Part shown: positions 15,746 through 24,561 of the stretch, in pieces
Layout of the letters: the number at the start of each line of letters is the position of its first letter
Position numbering within the stretch: position 1 is the first letter of the stretch
Assembly: GCA_016201765.1 (NCBI GenBank)
Contig: JACQCE010000043.1
Coordinates: 1-41,750 of the forward strand
DNA length: 41,750 bases
Direction: 5' to 3'
DNA from: Nitrospirota bacterium
Lineage (GTDB): Bacteria > Nitrospirota > Nitrospiria > JACQCE01
The notes under the pieces: generated by a model
What the model saw: only the letters and a program-made list of their open reading frames with translations
The model's database searches: none
Told to the model about the DNA's origin: nothing
Position numbers and translations under genes: made by a program

Positions 15746-16423
15746 TCAAGACGCCAGGCTTCTGAAATCCCGCCGGACCAACGGGCGCACGAGCGCCACG
15801 CCGGCAAGAAACCCGCCGACATGCGCGAACCAGGCGACGCCGCCCGGCGTGCCCAGGCTGAAGACGCCGTAGAGCAGTTGAATGACGATCCAGAATCCCA
15901 GCACGAACAGCGCCGGCACGCGCACCATCCGCATCACAAACCCCATCGGCACCAGCGCCAGCACGCGCGCCCGGGGGAACACCACGAGGTAGGCCCCCAG
16001 CACGCCGGAGACGGCGCCGCTGGCGCCGATCATCGGCAACGTGGAGAACGGGTCGACCAGCGCATGGGCATAGACCGCCGCGACGCCGCTGATCAGATAG
16101 AACAACAGATACCGGACGTGGCCCAGCGCATCCTCGACATTGTTGCCGAAAATCCACAGATAGAGCATGTTCCCCGCTACATGCAGCACCCCGCCGTGAA
16201 GAAACATGGAGGAGAAGACCGTCACCACAACCGGCGGCGCCGGACCGGCGGCAGGCCCGGACGACAGCAGACGGACGGGAACGACCCCATAGAGGGCCAG
16301 AAACGACTGGAGACGCTCCCCCAGCGACACCTCGAAGACAAACGCCAGAACGTTGGCCGCGATCAACGTGAACGTGACCCACGGCACCAGCGTGGTCGGA
16401 TTGTCGTCCCGGAGCGGAATCAT
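15746..16423 (-). CDS. Rhomboid-family intramembrane serine protease
   Basis: 225 aa from ATG 16423 (MIPLRDDNPT, the usual rhomboid N-terminus); 26 upstream ORF residues are rejected. Six or so membrane helices are visible, beginning VTFTLIAANVLAFVFEV. The catalytic Ser lies in GASGAVSGVLGAY and the partner His in AWFAHVGGFLAG, giving the Ser-His dyad. HGGVLHVAGNMLYLWIFGNNVED is the conserved TM2 block. It cleaves membrane proteins within the bilayer; the substrate is unknown. Starts 38 nt after the GGDEF/EAL gene stop on the same strand. Confidence 0.93.
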   Translation of the reverse strand: MIPLRDDNPTTLVPWVTFTLIAANVLAFVFEVSLGERLQSFLALYGVVPVRLLSSGPAAGPAPPVVVTVFSSMFLHGGVLHVAGNMLYLWIFGNNVEDALGHVRYLLFYLISGVAAVYAHALVDPFSTLPMIGASGAVSGVLGAYLVVFPRARVLALVPMGFVMRMVRVPALFVLGFWIVIQLLYGVFSLGTPGGVAWFAHVGGFLAGVALVRPLVRRDFRSLAS

Positions 16424-16461
16424 GCGGGAATGAGTGACGGGCTGTGCAAGGAGGAAACGGC

Positions 16462-19400
16462 CTAGACCTTGGCGATCGTCCAGGGCGACGTGGTCACCCA
16501 CCGCGTCAATTCCTCGGCCGAAATCGGCCGGCTGATGAAATAGCCCTGCACCAGATCGCAGCCCAGTTCCACCAGCCGGTCCAGCGTCTGCTGGCTCTGC
16601 ACGCCCTCGGCCACGACCTTCAAACCCTGATTGTGGCCGAGATCGATGATCGACCGGACGATCATGGCGTCATCCGGATCCTCGGACATGTTCAGCACGA
16701 ACGATTTGTCGATCTTGATCTCATGCACGGGGAGTTTTTTCAAATAGGTCAGGGAGGAATGGCCGACGCCGAAATCATCGATCGCCAGCCGGACGCCCAT
16801 GATGCTCAGACTGCTGAGAATCTCCATGGCATGGTCGGGATCGGACATGATGGCGCTTTCGGTGATCTCCATGTCCAGCAGGCGCGGGGGAATTCCGAAC
16901 TCCAGCAGCCGCTTGTCGATCTGATCCGCAAAGGTGGGATCGTGGAGACTCCGCGCGGACAGATTCACGGAGATGCTCAGCGACAGGCCCTCGCGCATCC
17001 ATGCGCGGGCCTGTTCCAGGGCGGCCTCGATGACGAAATCCGTCAGCGGCTTGATCAGCCCGGTCTGCTCGGCCAGCACAATGAACTGATCCGGCGGGAC
17101 CAGGCCGTACTTGGGATGGCGCCAGCGGAGCAACGCCTCCGCGCCCACCACCTGCCCCTGCTTCAGGTTCACCGTGGGTTGGTAGTTCAGGAAAAGCTGG
17201 TTCCGTTCGATGGCATGCCGCAGCTCCCCCATGAGGGAGAACCGGCGATGGGTGTACTGGTCGTGCTCCGAGGCGTAGAGCGCGTAGCCGCTCCCCGCCT
17301 GTTTCGCGGTGTACATGGCGATGTCGGCGCGTCGCATGATCGTCTCGGCGTCCAATCCGTGTTCGGGAAACAGCGCAATGCCGATGCTGGCTTCCACATC
17401 AAGCGCCAGTTCATCCAGCGCAAAGGGTTTTTCCAGGGTTTGCAGGATTTTCTGCGACGTCATCACCGCGCCCTCCTGGTCCGCGGTGGGCAACAGCACG
17501 GCGAATTCATCCCCCCCCAGCCGCGCGATCGTGTCGGATTCCCGCAGGGCGGCGCGTAAACGCGGCCCCACTTCTTTTAACAACAAATCGCCGTGATGGT
17601 GGCCCAGGGTGTCGTTGATTTCCTTGAACCGGTCCAGATCCAGGACAAGGAGGGCCAGCGAATGATGATCGCGCTGCGCGGCCAGGATCGCCTGCCGCAG
17701 CCGATCGTTGAGCAGATTCCGGTTGGGCAGCGCGGTGAGGGCGTCATGGTTCGCCTGGTATTCAAGCGCCGCCGTCTGCGCCTTGCGCTCGCTGATATCC
17801 CGGGCGATCGTGGACAGGTATTCCACCGACCCGTCCTCCGTCTTGTGGGCCAGGATCACCTGTGACACGGGAATTTCTCGCCCGTCACGCGACAACAACA
17901 CGGACTCGCCGCTCCAGACCCCCTGCTTGATCGCCTTGGGAATCGCCTCATTCAAAATCACCGCGGCCGCCCATTGCGGGTGGCAGGTGGCGATCTGCAG
18001 CCCCGCCGCCGGTTCCCTGGCGCCGAGGCCCAGCATCGTCCGGCCGGCTTGATTCAGATAGAGAAACGTGCCGTTGGCGTCCACCGTGCCCACAAAATCG
18101 GTGGTCGCCTCCAGAATGGCGGCCAGCCGCTCCCGGGCCTCCGTCGATCGCTTCCGCTCGGTGATGTCCCGGCCGACCGACACAAAATGCGTGAGATTGC
18201 CGCCGCGATCCCTGATCGGCGTGATCGTTTTGTCCTCATAATAGATGTCGCCGTTCTTCTTCGCGTTGACGAAGACGGCGCGGAACGGATGGCCGGTCAG
18301 GATCGTCTCCCAGAGGCTCTCGTAAAACCGTCCGCTGTGATGGCCCGATTTCAACAAACGGGCGTTCTGGCCGATGGCCTCCTCGCGGGTGTAGCCCAGC
18401 AACTCTTCAAACGCGGGGTTCACATATTCGATGACGCCGTCGCGATCCGTGATAAACACGCTTTCGGCCGATTGTTCGACCGCGCTGGACAGCTTCACGA
18501 GCGTCGCTTCCGCCTGCGCCCGGCCCAACTCGGCCGAGACCTGCACCGCGAAGATCTGCAGCAGCGACTGGGCCTCCTCGCCGTTGAGGATCGGCAACCG
18601 GCTGACCGCCATCAGCAACCCGATTGGACGACCGGCGGCGTCGAACAACGGCGTACCGATGTAGCTTGACACGCCCAGTTCGGCCAGCCAGCGGTCGTTC
18701 GGAAACTGCCGCAGCACGTCGCTGGGATAATAGCAGAGGCGCCCGCTCGCCACCAGTTCGCAGGGCGTTCCCTCGAGCGGACGGACGAGATTCCCGACGA
18801 TGCTGCCGTTGGCATAGACCGCCAGGGTCTGCAACTCCCTTCCCGTCTCGGAGAGCCGGCCGATGACCGTGTACTCCACATCCAGCACCCGGGCCAGATG
18901 CTGCACGACCAGGCGGAAATATTCCTCCCCGTAACGGCCGGCAACCCCCTGGGCGATGTCGCGCAGCTGCTCCTCACGGCGCGTGCGGTCCAGCATGGCG
19001 TGAATCAGGTTGGCCACCGCCTGGAGAAAATGGCAATCGTCCTGCGTGAACCGGCGCCGAGTTGCGGTATGGGCGCCGAGGACGCCGAACGGCCGCTTCG
19101 CGCCCGGAATGACCACGCTCACCCCGCTGACCACGCCGTGTTCCTGCAGCAGCGCCGGGCCTCGAAACCGCGTCTCCAGCTCGAGCCTGTCGACAATCAC
19201 CGGTTCGGACGCCTGCAGGGTATACCCCGCCTGCGAGTCCGGACCGGCGCTCATCATCGCCCGGCCGACCGCCCCCCCCCGCCAGCCGACACCGGCCCTC
19301 AGCAGCAAGGCTCCCCCGTCCGACTGCAACTGCAGGACCTTGCAATAGTCGACGTTGAGCGTCCTGGCCACCGTCTCGACCACATCCTGCATGAATTCCG

Positions 19401-21228
19401 AAAAATCCGATCCGGCCAGCCCCCGCTGTCCCAACGCCGCCACGGCCGCCTGTTGACGCGCGCGCGTCCCGAGCTCCTGCTCCACGTTTCTGCGGTCGGT
19501 GATATTCGTGGCGATCACCATCGCCGCCTCGATCTGTCCGTTCTGTCGCAGGGGCACCAGGCGGGTCAGCCATTGCGTCGGCCCCGCCGCGCTGACCTCG
19601 AACGATCTGGACTCGCCCGTTTCAAACACTTCGTCGAGCATGCGGAGATACAGCCGCGAATCCTCCTCCGACAAATAATTGACCACGCTGGTGCCGATCA
19701 CCTGCTCAATGGTGTAGTCCGGCAGCGTGTAATTGATGAAAAGAATCGTGCCGTCGCGGGTCACCTGCATGATGACGTCGGGAGAGTTCTTCACCAGCGT
19801 CCGGAAACGCTGCTCCGATTCCACAATCGCCGCTTCGGCAAGCTTCAGCTCGGTCACATCCTGGACGGTGCCGAACATGCGAACGGGCTTCCCGGCCGCG
19901 TCAAAGGTCGCTTCCCCCTGACTATGGATCATCCGCTCCGACCCATCCGGCCGCACAATGCGGTAGTGGGCGTTGTACAACTGGCCGCTGGAGAGGGTCG
20001 CCTCAATCGCCTGTGTGACCTGTTGCCGATCATCGGGATGAATGCATTGCGCCAGTTTGTCCATGGTGGGAACAAATGCCTGCGGGGCAAAGCCGAAAAT
20101 CCGGAACAATTCGTCCGACCAGCGAATGGTGTCGGTCTCGAATACCCGCTCCCAACTTCCCACATGGGCCACGTGTTGGGCTTTTGACAACCACGTCTCG
20201 CTTTCCTGCAACCGCTCAAGCAGCATCGCCTGATCGATCGACTGGGCCAACTGCGGCGCCATCAGCGTCAGGCAATCCCGGTCGGCCTGGGTGAAGCCGT
20301 CCCGGCGGGTGGAGGCAATGTTCAGCGTGCCGAGACATTTCCCTTCATTCCACAGCGGCACCAGAAAATCGGACTGCAATCCGGCGTCGAGGAGTTTCCG
20401 GTTGATGGCGGCGTGGCCCCGCTCCGCGGCGATATCGGGCCGGTAGAGCGGGCGGGTCCCCTCAATGACTTCCGAGACGACGGCATCCTTCATGGGAAGA
20501 AACACGCCTTCATCAAATCCCGTCGTATCGCGGTGGCGGGCTTCGAGGATCCGGAATCCCTCTCGTTTCGGCAGAAACAGCGCGATCGTGGCGTGCTGGA
20601 ATCCCAGCCGTTCCTCGATAAAACTCAGCGCGGCGCGCGCCAGATCGCCGATCCGCTGCCCCGACGCCAACAAATGAAACTCGGCAAGCAGTTGGAACAG
20701 GCGGTGGCCGCTTCGCAAATCCTCCTCGACCCGTTTGCGGTCGGTGATATTCGTGATAAACCCTTCCAGCGCCAGCAACGCGCCGCCGGCGGCAAAGATG
20801 CCGCAGCCCTGTTCCCACACCCATTTTTCCTCGCCGGCTTTTGTTCGAATGCGGTAGACGAGTTGATACGGCTGCCGCTGTTCCAGCGCCGCCTGCACCT
20901 GATCCCACACGGCCTGCTGATCGTCCGGGTGGATGATCTGCTGCCCGTAGGAGACCGCCCCCTTCCCGGTCAATTCGTCCTGCCGGTAGCCGGTCAGCGG
21001 CAACACCCCGTCGCTGACAAACTCCAGCGTCCAATCCCTGTCGTTGAGGCAGCGATAGACCATGCCCGGCAGATTGCTCATCAGGGTCGCAAGCATCCGC
21101 TGGCTGTCCGAGACGGGGGGGGCGATGGGGAGGGGTGATGGGGGGGGGTGATTGGGGGGGCGACTGATGGACCGGCGGACGGCCGTCCGGCGCCGTTTCC
21201 TGTTGACCGTTTTTTTCCGAGGCGCCAT
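16462..21228 (-). CDS. Multi-PAS/GAF diguanylate cyclase/phosphodiesterase (GGDEF-EAL)
   Basis: 1588 aa from ATG 21228; the longer ORF begins at TTG. A basic N-terminus (PRKKTVNRKRRR) precedes, in order with rough bounds: PAS 40-165, GAF 180-325, PAS 335-455, PAS 460-575, GAF 600-750, GAF 765-915, PAS 920-1040, PAS 1045-1170, GGDEF 1175-1340, EAL 1345-1588. The cyclase site is intact (ARLGGDEFAVLLP), with an RxxD inhibitory site (RESD) five residues upstream. The EAL domain is also intact (GAEALLRWRHP, DDFGVGHSSL, KIDKSF, EGVQSQ). It could therefore make and degrade c-di-GMP. No membrane helix is evident, so it should be a cytosolic sensor integrating several signals. It lies apart from the nuo operon. 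Confidence 0.93.
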   Translation of the reverse strand: MAPRKKTVNRKRRRTAVRRSISRPPNHPPPSPLPIAPPVSDSQRMLATLMSNLPGMVYRCLNDRDWTLEFVSDGVLPLTGYRQDELTGKGAVSYGQQIIHPDDQQAVWDQVQAALEQRQPYQLVYRIRTKAGEEKWVWEQGCGIFAAGGALLALEGFITNITDRKRVEEDLRSGHRLFQLLAEFHLLASGQRIGDLARAALSFIEERLGFQHATIALFLPKREGFRILEARHRDTTGFDEGVFLPMKDAVVSEVIEGTRPLYRPDIAAERGHAAINRKLLDAGLQSDFLVPLWNEGKCLGTLNIASTRRDGFTQADRDCLTLMAPQLAQSIDQAMLLERLQESETWLSKAQHVAHVGSWERVFETDTIRWSDELFRIFGFAPQAFVPTMDKLAQCIHPDDRQQVTQAIEATLSSGQLYNAHYRIVRPDGSERMIHSQGEATFDAAGKPVRMFGTVQDVTELKLAEAAIVESEQRFRTLVKNSPDVIMQVTRDGTILFINYTLPDYTIEQVIGTSVVNYLSEEDSRLYLRMLDEVFETGESRSFEVSAAGPTQWLTRLVPLRQNGQIEAAMVIATNITDRRNVEQELGTRARQQAAVAALGQRGLAGSDFSEFMQDVVETVARTLNVDYCKVLQLQSDGGALLLRAGVGWRGGAVGRAMMSAGPDSQAGYTLQASEPVIVDRLELETRFRGPALLQEHGVVSGVSVVIPGAKRPFGVLGAHTATRRRFTQDDCHFLQAVANLIHAMLDRTRREEQLRDIAQGVAGRYGEEYFRLVVQHLARVLDVEYTVIGRLSETGRELQTLAVYANGSIVGNLVRPLEGTPCELVASGRLCYYPSDVLRQFPNDRWLAELGVSSYIGTPLFDAAGRPIGLLMAVSRLPILNGEEAQSLLQIFAVQVSAELGRAQAEATLVKLSSAVEQSAESVFITDRDGVIEYVNPAFEELLGYTREEAIGQNARLLKSGHHSGRFYESLWETILTGHPFRAVFVNAKKNGDIYYEDKTITPIRDRGGNLTHFVSVGRDITERKRSTEARERLAAILEATTDFVGTVDANGTFLYLNQAGRTMLGLGAREPAAGLQIATCHPQWAAAVILNEAIPKAIKQGVWSGESVLLSRDGREIPVSQVILAHKTEDGSVEYLSTIARDISERKAQTAALEYQANHDALTALPNRNLLNDRLRQAILAAQRDHHSLALLVLDLDRFKEINDTLGHHHGDLLLKEVGPRLRAALRESDTIARLGGDEFAVLLPTADQEGAVMTSQKILQTLEKPFALDELALDVEASIGIALFPEHGLDAETIMRRADIAMYTAKQAGSGYALYASEHDQYTHRRFSLMGELRHAIERNQLFLNYQPTVNLKQGQVVGAEALLRWRHPKYGLVPPDQFIVLAEQTGLIKPLTDFVIEAALEQARAWMREGLSLSISVNLSARSLHDPTFADQIDKRLLEFGIPPRLLDMEITESAIMSDPDHAMEILSSLSIMGVRLAIDDFGVGHSSLTYLKKLPVHEIKIDKSFVLNMSEDPDDAMIVRSIIDLGHNQGLKVVAEGVQSQQTLDRLVELGCDLVQGYFISRPISAEELTRWVTTSPWTIAKV

Positions 21229-21384
21229 CGCGTTTTGCTGCCTACCAGTCGGCTGCAGGGAGGTTACTGACCGAGGGTGACGCAACGAGAAAACTGCATC
21301 TCCAACACGGGATGAAGCCCTCCGCAGGGGAAAAGGGACAATCAGTGATAAGTGTAACCGAAACCGGAAAAAACCGCAATTTGC

Positions 21385-22848
21385 CTAGCGAAGATTTGAC
21401 AGGTGCAGGATCGCGTCCTGCGTATACCCCACCAACGGGGCCGGATAGAGGCCTATGATGACGGTTGCGGCGACGACGATCACGAGGGCCGCGACGGCCG
21501 ACGGCGACCACGCCAGCTCAATGGGGCCGGCCGGCTCCTTCATGTACATGACCATCACCACCCGCAGATAATAATAGGCGGAGACGGCCGACAGCAGGAC
21601 GCCGGCGACCGCCAGCCAGACCAGCCCCGCGTCGACCGCGGCCATGAAGAGATAAAACTTGGCCACAAAGCCGGCCGTCGGCGGAATGCCGGCCAGGGAG
21701 AACATGAAAATCAGCATCGCCAGCGCGGCGGCGGGGTGCTCCTTCGCCAGCCCGGACAGGTCGCTGATCTGCTCGCCCATGACGCCGGCCCGCCGCATCA
21801 GGATGACCACGCCGAAGGCGCCGAGATTCATCAGGACGTAAATCGCCATGTAGAGCATCAGGCTCATCGTGCCCAGCTCCCCGCCGACGATCAACCCGAT
21901 CATGGCATAGCCGGCGTGGGCGATGCTGGAATAGGCGAGCATGCGCTTGATGTTCTGCTGGACGATCGCGGCCAGATTGCCCAGCACCATGGTGGCCACC
22001 GACAGGCCGATCAGCCACCCCGTCCACTGGGGTTTGATCGAGCCAAAAACTTCAAGGAAGACACGAAGAAACACGGCAAAAGTCGCGGCTTTTACGGCGA
22101 CCGACATATAGGCTGTGACAGAGGTCGGCGCTCCCTCGTAGACATCCGGCGTCCACATGTGGAAGGGCACGACCGCCACCTTGAACCCGAACCCGACCAG
22201 GAGGAAGATCATCGCCATCACGAGCACCGGATCACCCTGCCCGTGCGCCAGCGCCGCCGCGGCCGTGCTCAAATGCGTGGTGCCCGTCGCCCCGAAGAGC
22301 AGCGACATGCCGTACAGAAAGATCGCCGCGGAGAGGGAGCCCAAAACAAAATATTTGGCCGACGCTTCGATCGGACGGAGCTCATGCCGGTTCAACCCCG
22401 CCAGAATGTAGAGAGAGACGGAAGCCAGTTCGAGCCCCAAAAAAATCGTGATCAGGTCCCCGCTCGAGACCATCATCATCAGCCCGGAGGTGGAAAACAA
22501 CAGAAAGGCGTAATACTCCCCCAGATGAATGCGCTCGATCTGGATGTAACGGATCGAGAGCAGAATGGTCAGGCCGGTCGCCAGATAGAGAAGCAACTTG
22601 AAGTAGGAGGAATAGGGATCGAGGATGAACAGCCCGCCGAAGGCCTCCGCCTGCGCGGTCGCAAGCTGCAGCGTCGCCGCGCCGGCCGCGGCCAGAATGA
22701 CCAGACTCAGATAGGCCAGCCAGTCGCGCGCCGGCTTGGGCAGGACCAGGTCCACCAGCAGGAGGAGGCAGGCGCCGACCGAGATGATCAGTTCGGGCAG
22801 GACGGCCGTCAGATCAGCCGATGTGATCATCGATGCCTGGGGGATCAT
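21385..22848 (-). CDS. nuoN: NADH-quinone oxidoreductase subunit N
   Basis: 487 aa antiporter-like membrane subunit of complex I, part of the proton-pumping arm. The start at ATG 22848 overlaps the nuoM stop as ATGA; the ORF-track extension is a nuoM shadow. About 14 hydrophobic helices are visible. Family blocks include ELIISVGACLLLL, GLELASVSLYILAGL with the conserved Glu, FVLGSLSAAIFLYG, FHMWTPDVYEGAPT and AYSSIAHAGYAMIG. Last gene of the nuo operon; length is normal. Confidence 0.96.
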   Translation of the reverse strand: MIPQASMITSADLTAVLPELIISVGACLLLLVDLVLPKPARDWLAYLSLVILAAAGAATLQLATAQAEAFGGLFILDPYSSYFKLLLYLATGLTILLSIRYIQIERIHLGEYYAFLLFSTSGLMMMVSSGDLITIFLGLELASVSLYILAGLNRHELRPIEASAKYFVLGSLSAAIFLYGMSLLFGATGTTHLSTAAAALAHGQGDPVLVMAMIFLLVGFGFKVAVVPFHMWTPDVYEGAPTSVTAYMSVAVKAATFAVFLRVFLEVFGSIKPQWTGWLIGLSVATMVLGNLAAIVQQNIKRMLAYSSIAHAGYAMIGLIVGGELGTMSLMLYMAIYVLMNLGAFGVVILMRRAGVMGEQISDLSGLAKEHPAAALAMLIFMFSLAGIPPTAGFVAKFYLFMAAVDAGLVWLAVAGVLLSAVSAYYYLRVVMVMYMKEPAGPIELAWSPSAVAALVIVVAATVIIGLYPAPLVGYTQDAILHLSNLR

Positions 22849-24386
22849 GGAACCACTCCGGGAACCACTCCTGGCCCGGCTCCCCCACCCGCGATCCAGC
22901 GGACCAGCAGGTGCGCGCCGTCGGGCAACGACTCCCGTCCGACCTGCGCCACCACCTGCTCGACGCTGTGGTGCATCACCGCCAGCAGCGGCTCCGGATA
23001 GACGCCGATCCAGAAAACCAGTCCCACCAGAGGCGCCAGCGTCACCGCCTCGCGCCAGGAAAGATCGGGCAGCCGTTCCACCGCGGGGCGCGTCGCGCCC
23101 CACACCACCCGCTGCACCATCCAGAGCAGATACACCGCCGCCAGAATGATGCCCAGGGCCGACAGCGCCGCCACCCAGGGGGAGATCCGAAACGCGCCGA
23201 CCAGCACGAGGAATTCGCCGACGAAACTGTTGGTGCCGGGTAAACCCAGCGACGAGAGAGCAAAAATCACCAGGCAGGCCGCGAAGACCGGCATGGGACG
23301 GGCCACGCCGCCGTAATCCCCGATCATCCGGCTGTGCGTCCGCTCATACAACAACCCCACGCAGAGAAAGAGCGCCCCCGTCGTGACGCCGTGGTTGATC
23401 ATCTGCAGCAGCGCCCCCTCCACCCCCTGGACATTAAACACGAAAATGCCCAGCGTGACGAACCCCATGTGGCTGACGCTCGAATAGGCGATCAGCTTTT
23501 TCAGATCGTCCTGCGCGAGCGCCATGTAGGCGCCGTAGAGAATCGCCGTGATCGACAGCGCCGCGATGAACGGCATGGCGAGCTGCGACGCGTGCGGCGT
23601 CATCGGCAGGCAGAACCGGAGGAAGCCGTACGCGCCCATTTTCAGCAGGACGCTCGCCAGGACCACGCTGCCGGCCGTCGGCGCCTCGACGTGCGCGTCG
23701 GGCAGCCAGGTATGGAACGGGAACATCGGCACCTTGATGGCGAACGCCAGAAAGAAGGCCCAGAAGACCCAGAACTGGAACGGGGCGCTGTACGACGCCT
23801 CCATGAGCTTCATGAGATCGAACGTCCGGCCCCCCTCGAAATAGAGGGCGATCAGCGCGATCAGCAGGAGCAGACTGCCGGCCAGCGTGTAGAGGAAAAA
23901 CTTGATCGCCGCGTAGAGGCGGTTCGGCCCGCCCCAGACGCCGATGATCAGGTACATGGGGATCAGCATCGCCTCCCAGAAGACGTAAAAGAGGACGAAG
24001 TCGAGCGCGGAGAAGACGCCGATCATCGCCGTTTCCATCAACAGAAGGCTGATCATGAATTCCTTCACGCGCCGGTCGATCGCGCGCCAGGAACAGATGA
24101 CGCAGACGGGCATCAACAGCGTCGTCAACAGAATCAGCGGCAGGCTGATGCCGTCGACACCGACGCGGTAGAAAATATCAAACCGGGAGATCCAGGGGGC
24201 TTCGGCCACGAACTGCATCGTCGCCGTCGTCCGATCGAAGGAGCCCCACAGCGGCAGCGACAGCAGCAGCTCCGCCAGCGTGATCGCCAGCGCCGCGGCC
24301 TTGACCGCCTCCGGCCGGCGCACCGCCCAGAGGCCGATCGCGCCGGCGGCCGGGAGGAAAATCACCAGTGTCAGCCACGCCCCCAT
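22845..24386 (-). CDS. nuoM: NADH-quinone oxidoreductase subunit M
   Basis: 513 aa antiporter-like proton-pumping subunit. Landmarks are FYVFWEAMLIPMYLIIGVWGG with the essential Glu, FLYTLAGSLLLLIALI, MFPFHTWLPDAHVEAPTAGSV, and IAYSSVSHMGFVTLGIF with the conserved residues of the proton channel. The C-terminal tail ends in a Gly/Val/Pro repeat (GPGVVPGVVP) right at the overlap with nuoN, an unusual low-complexity extension. It is separated from nuoL by 175 bp that carry two repeat elements. Confidence 0.96.
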   Translation of the reverse strand: MGAWLTLVIFLPAAGAIGLWAVRRPEAVKAAALAITLAELLLSLPLWGSFDRTTATMQFVAEAPWISRFDIFYRVGVDGISLPLILLTTLLMPVCVICSWRAIDRRVKEFMISLLLMETAMIGVFSALDFVLFYVFWEAMLIPMYLIIGVWGGPNRLYAAIKFFLYTLAGSLLLLIALIALYFEGGRTFDLMKLMEASYSAPFQFWVFWAFFLAFAIKVPMFPFHTWLPDAHVEAPTAGSVVLASVLLKMGAYGFLRFCLPMTPHASQLAMPFIAALSITAILYGAYMALAQDDLKKLIAYSSVSHMGFVTLGIFVFNVQGVEGALLQMINHGVTTGALFLCVGLLYERTHSRMIGDYGGVARPMPVFAACLVIFALSSLGLPGTNSFVGEFLVLVGAFRISPWVAALSALGIILAAVYLLWMVQRVVWGATRPAVERLPDLSWREAVTLAPLVGLVFWIGVYPEPLLAVMHHSVEQVVAQVGRESLPDGAHLLVRWIAGGGAGPGVVPGVVP

Positions 24387-24423
24387 TATCCGCTCGCGCT
24401 CCGCGCTCGCTCATACGGGGGGA

Positions 24424-24443
24424 CCTGCCTGCCGGCAGGCAGG
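24424..24443. repeat. Perfect 20-bp palindrome in the nuoL-nuoM spacer
   Basis: CCTGCCTGCCGGCAGGCAGG is fully self-complementary. From memory it is a common iterated palindrome in environmental Nitrospirota and related genomes. It sits in the same spacer as the composite stem-loop repeat. Confidence 0.85.
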
Positions 24444-24467
24444 GATGCTCCTCCCCGCGTCATCATC

Positions 24468-24537
24468 TGTGGGGGCCCCGTGCGGAAGCGGTGAACCGTC
24501 CTCCGATGGCCCCCACGCCCCTGGCATCGCCATACGC
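24468..24537. repeat. Composite stem-loop repeat (type 2 copy 2 plus GCGTATGGCGATG box)
   Basis: gtgggggcc (24469-24477) pairs perfectly with ggcccccac (24508-24516); the enclosed segment matches the copy at 11152-11203. Immediately to the right, 24525-24537 is catcgccatacgc, the invariant box also found at 27516-27528 and, inverted, at 37771-37783. It lies between nuoL and nuoM. Confidence 0.85.
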
Positions 24538-24561
24538 ATGTGGTCTTCATCTTACCCATCC

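Noticed and set aside
16444-17559. 371-aa plus-strand ORF
   Set aside because: Antisense to the EAL/GGDEF region, which carries clear motifs.
21403-23001. 532-aa plus-strand ORF
   Set aside because: Antisense to nuoN; extreme Gln/Arg/His/Asp content typical of a shadow frame.
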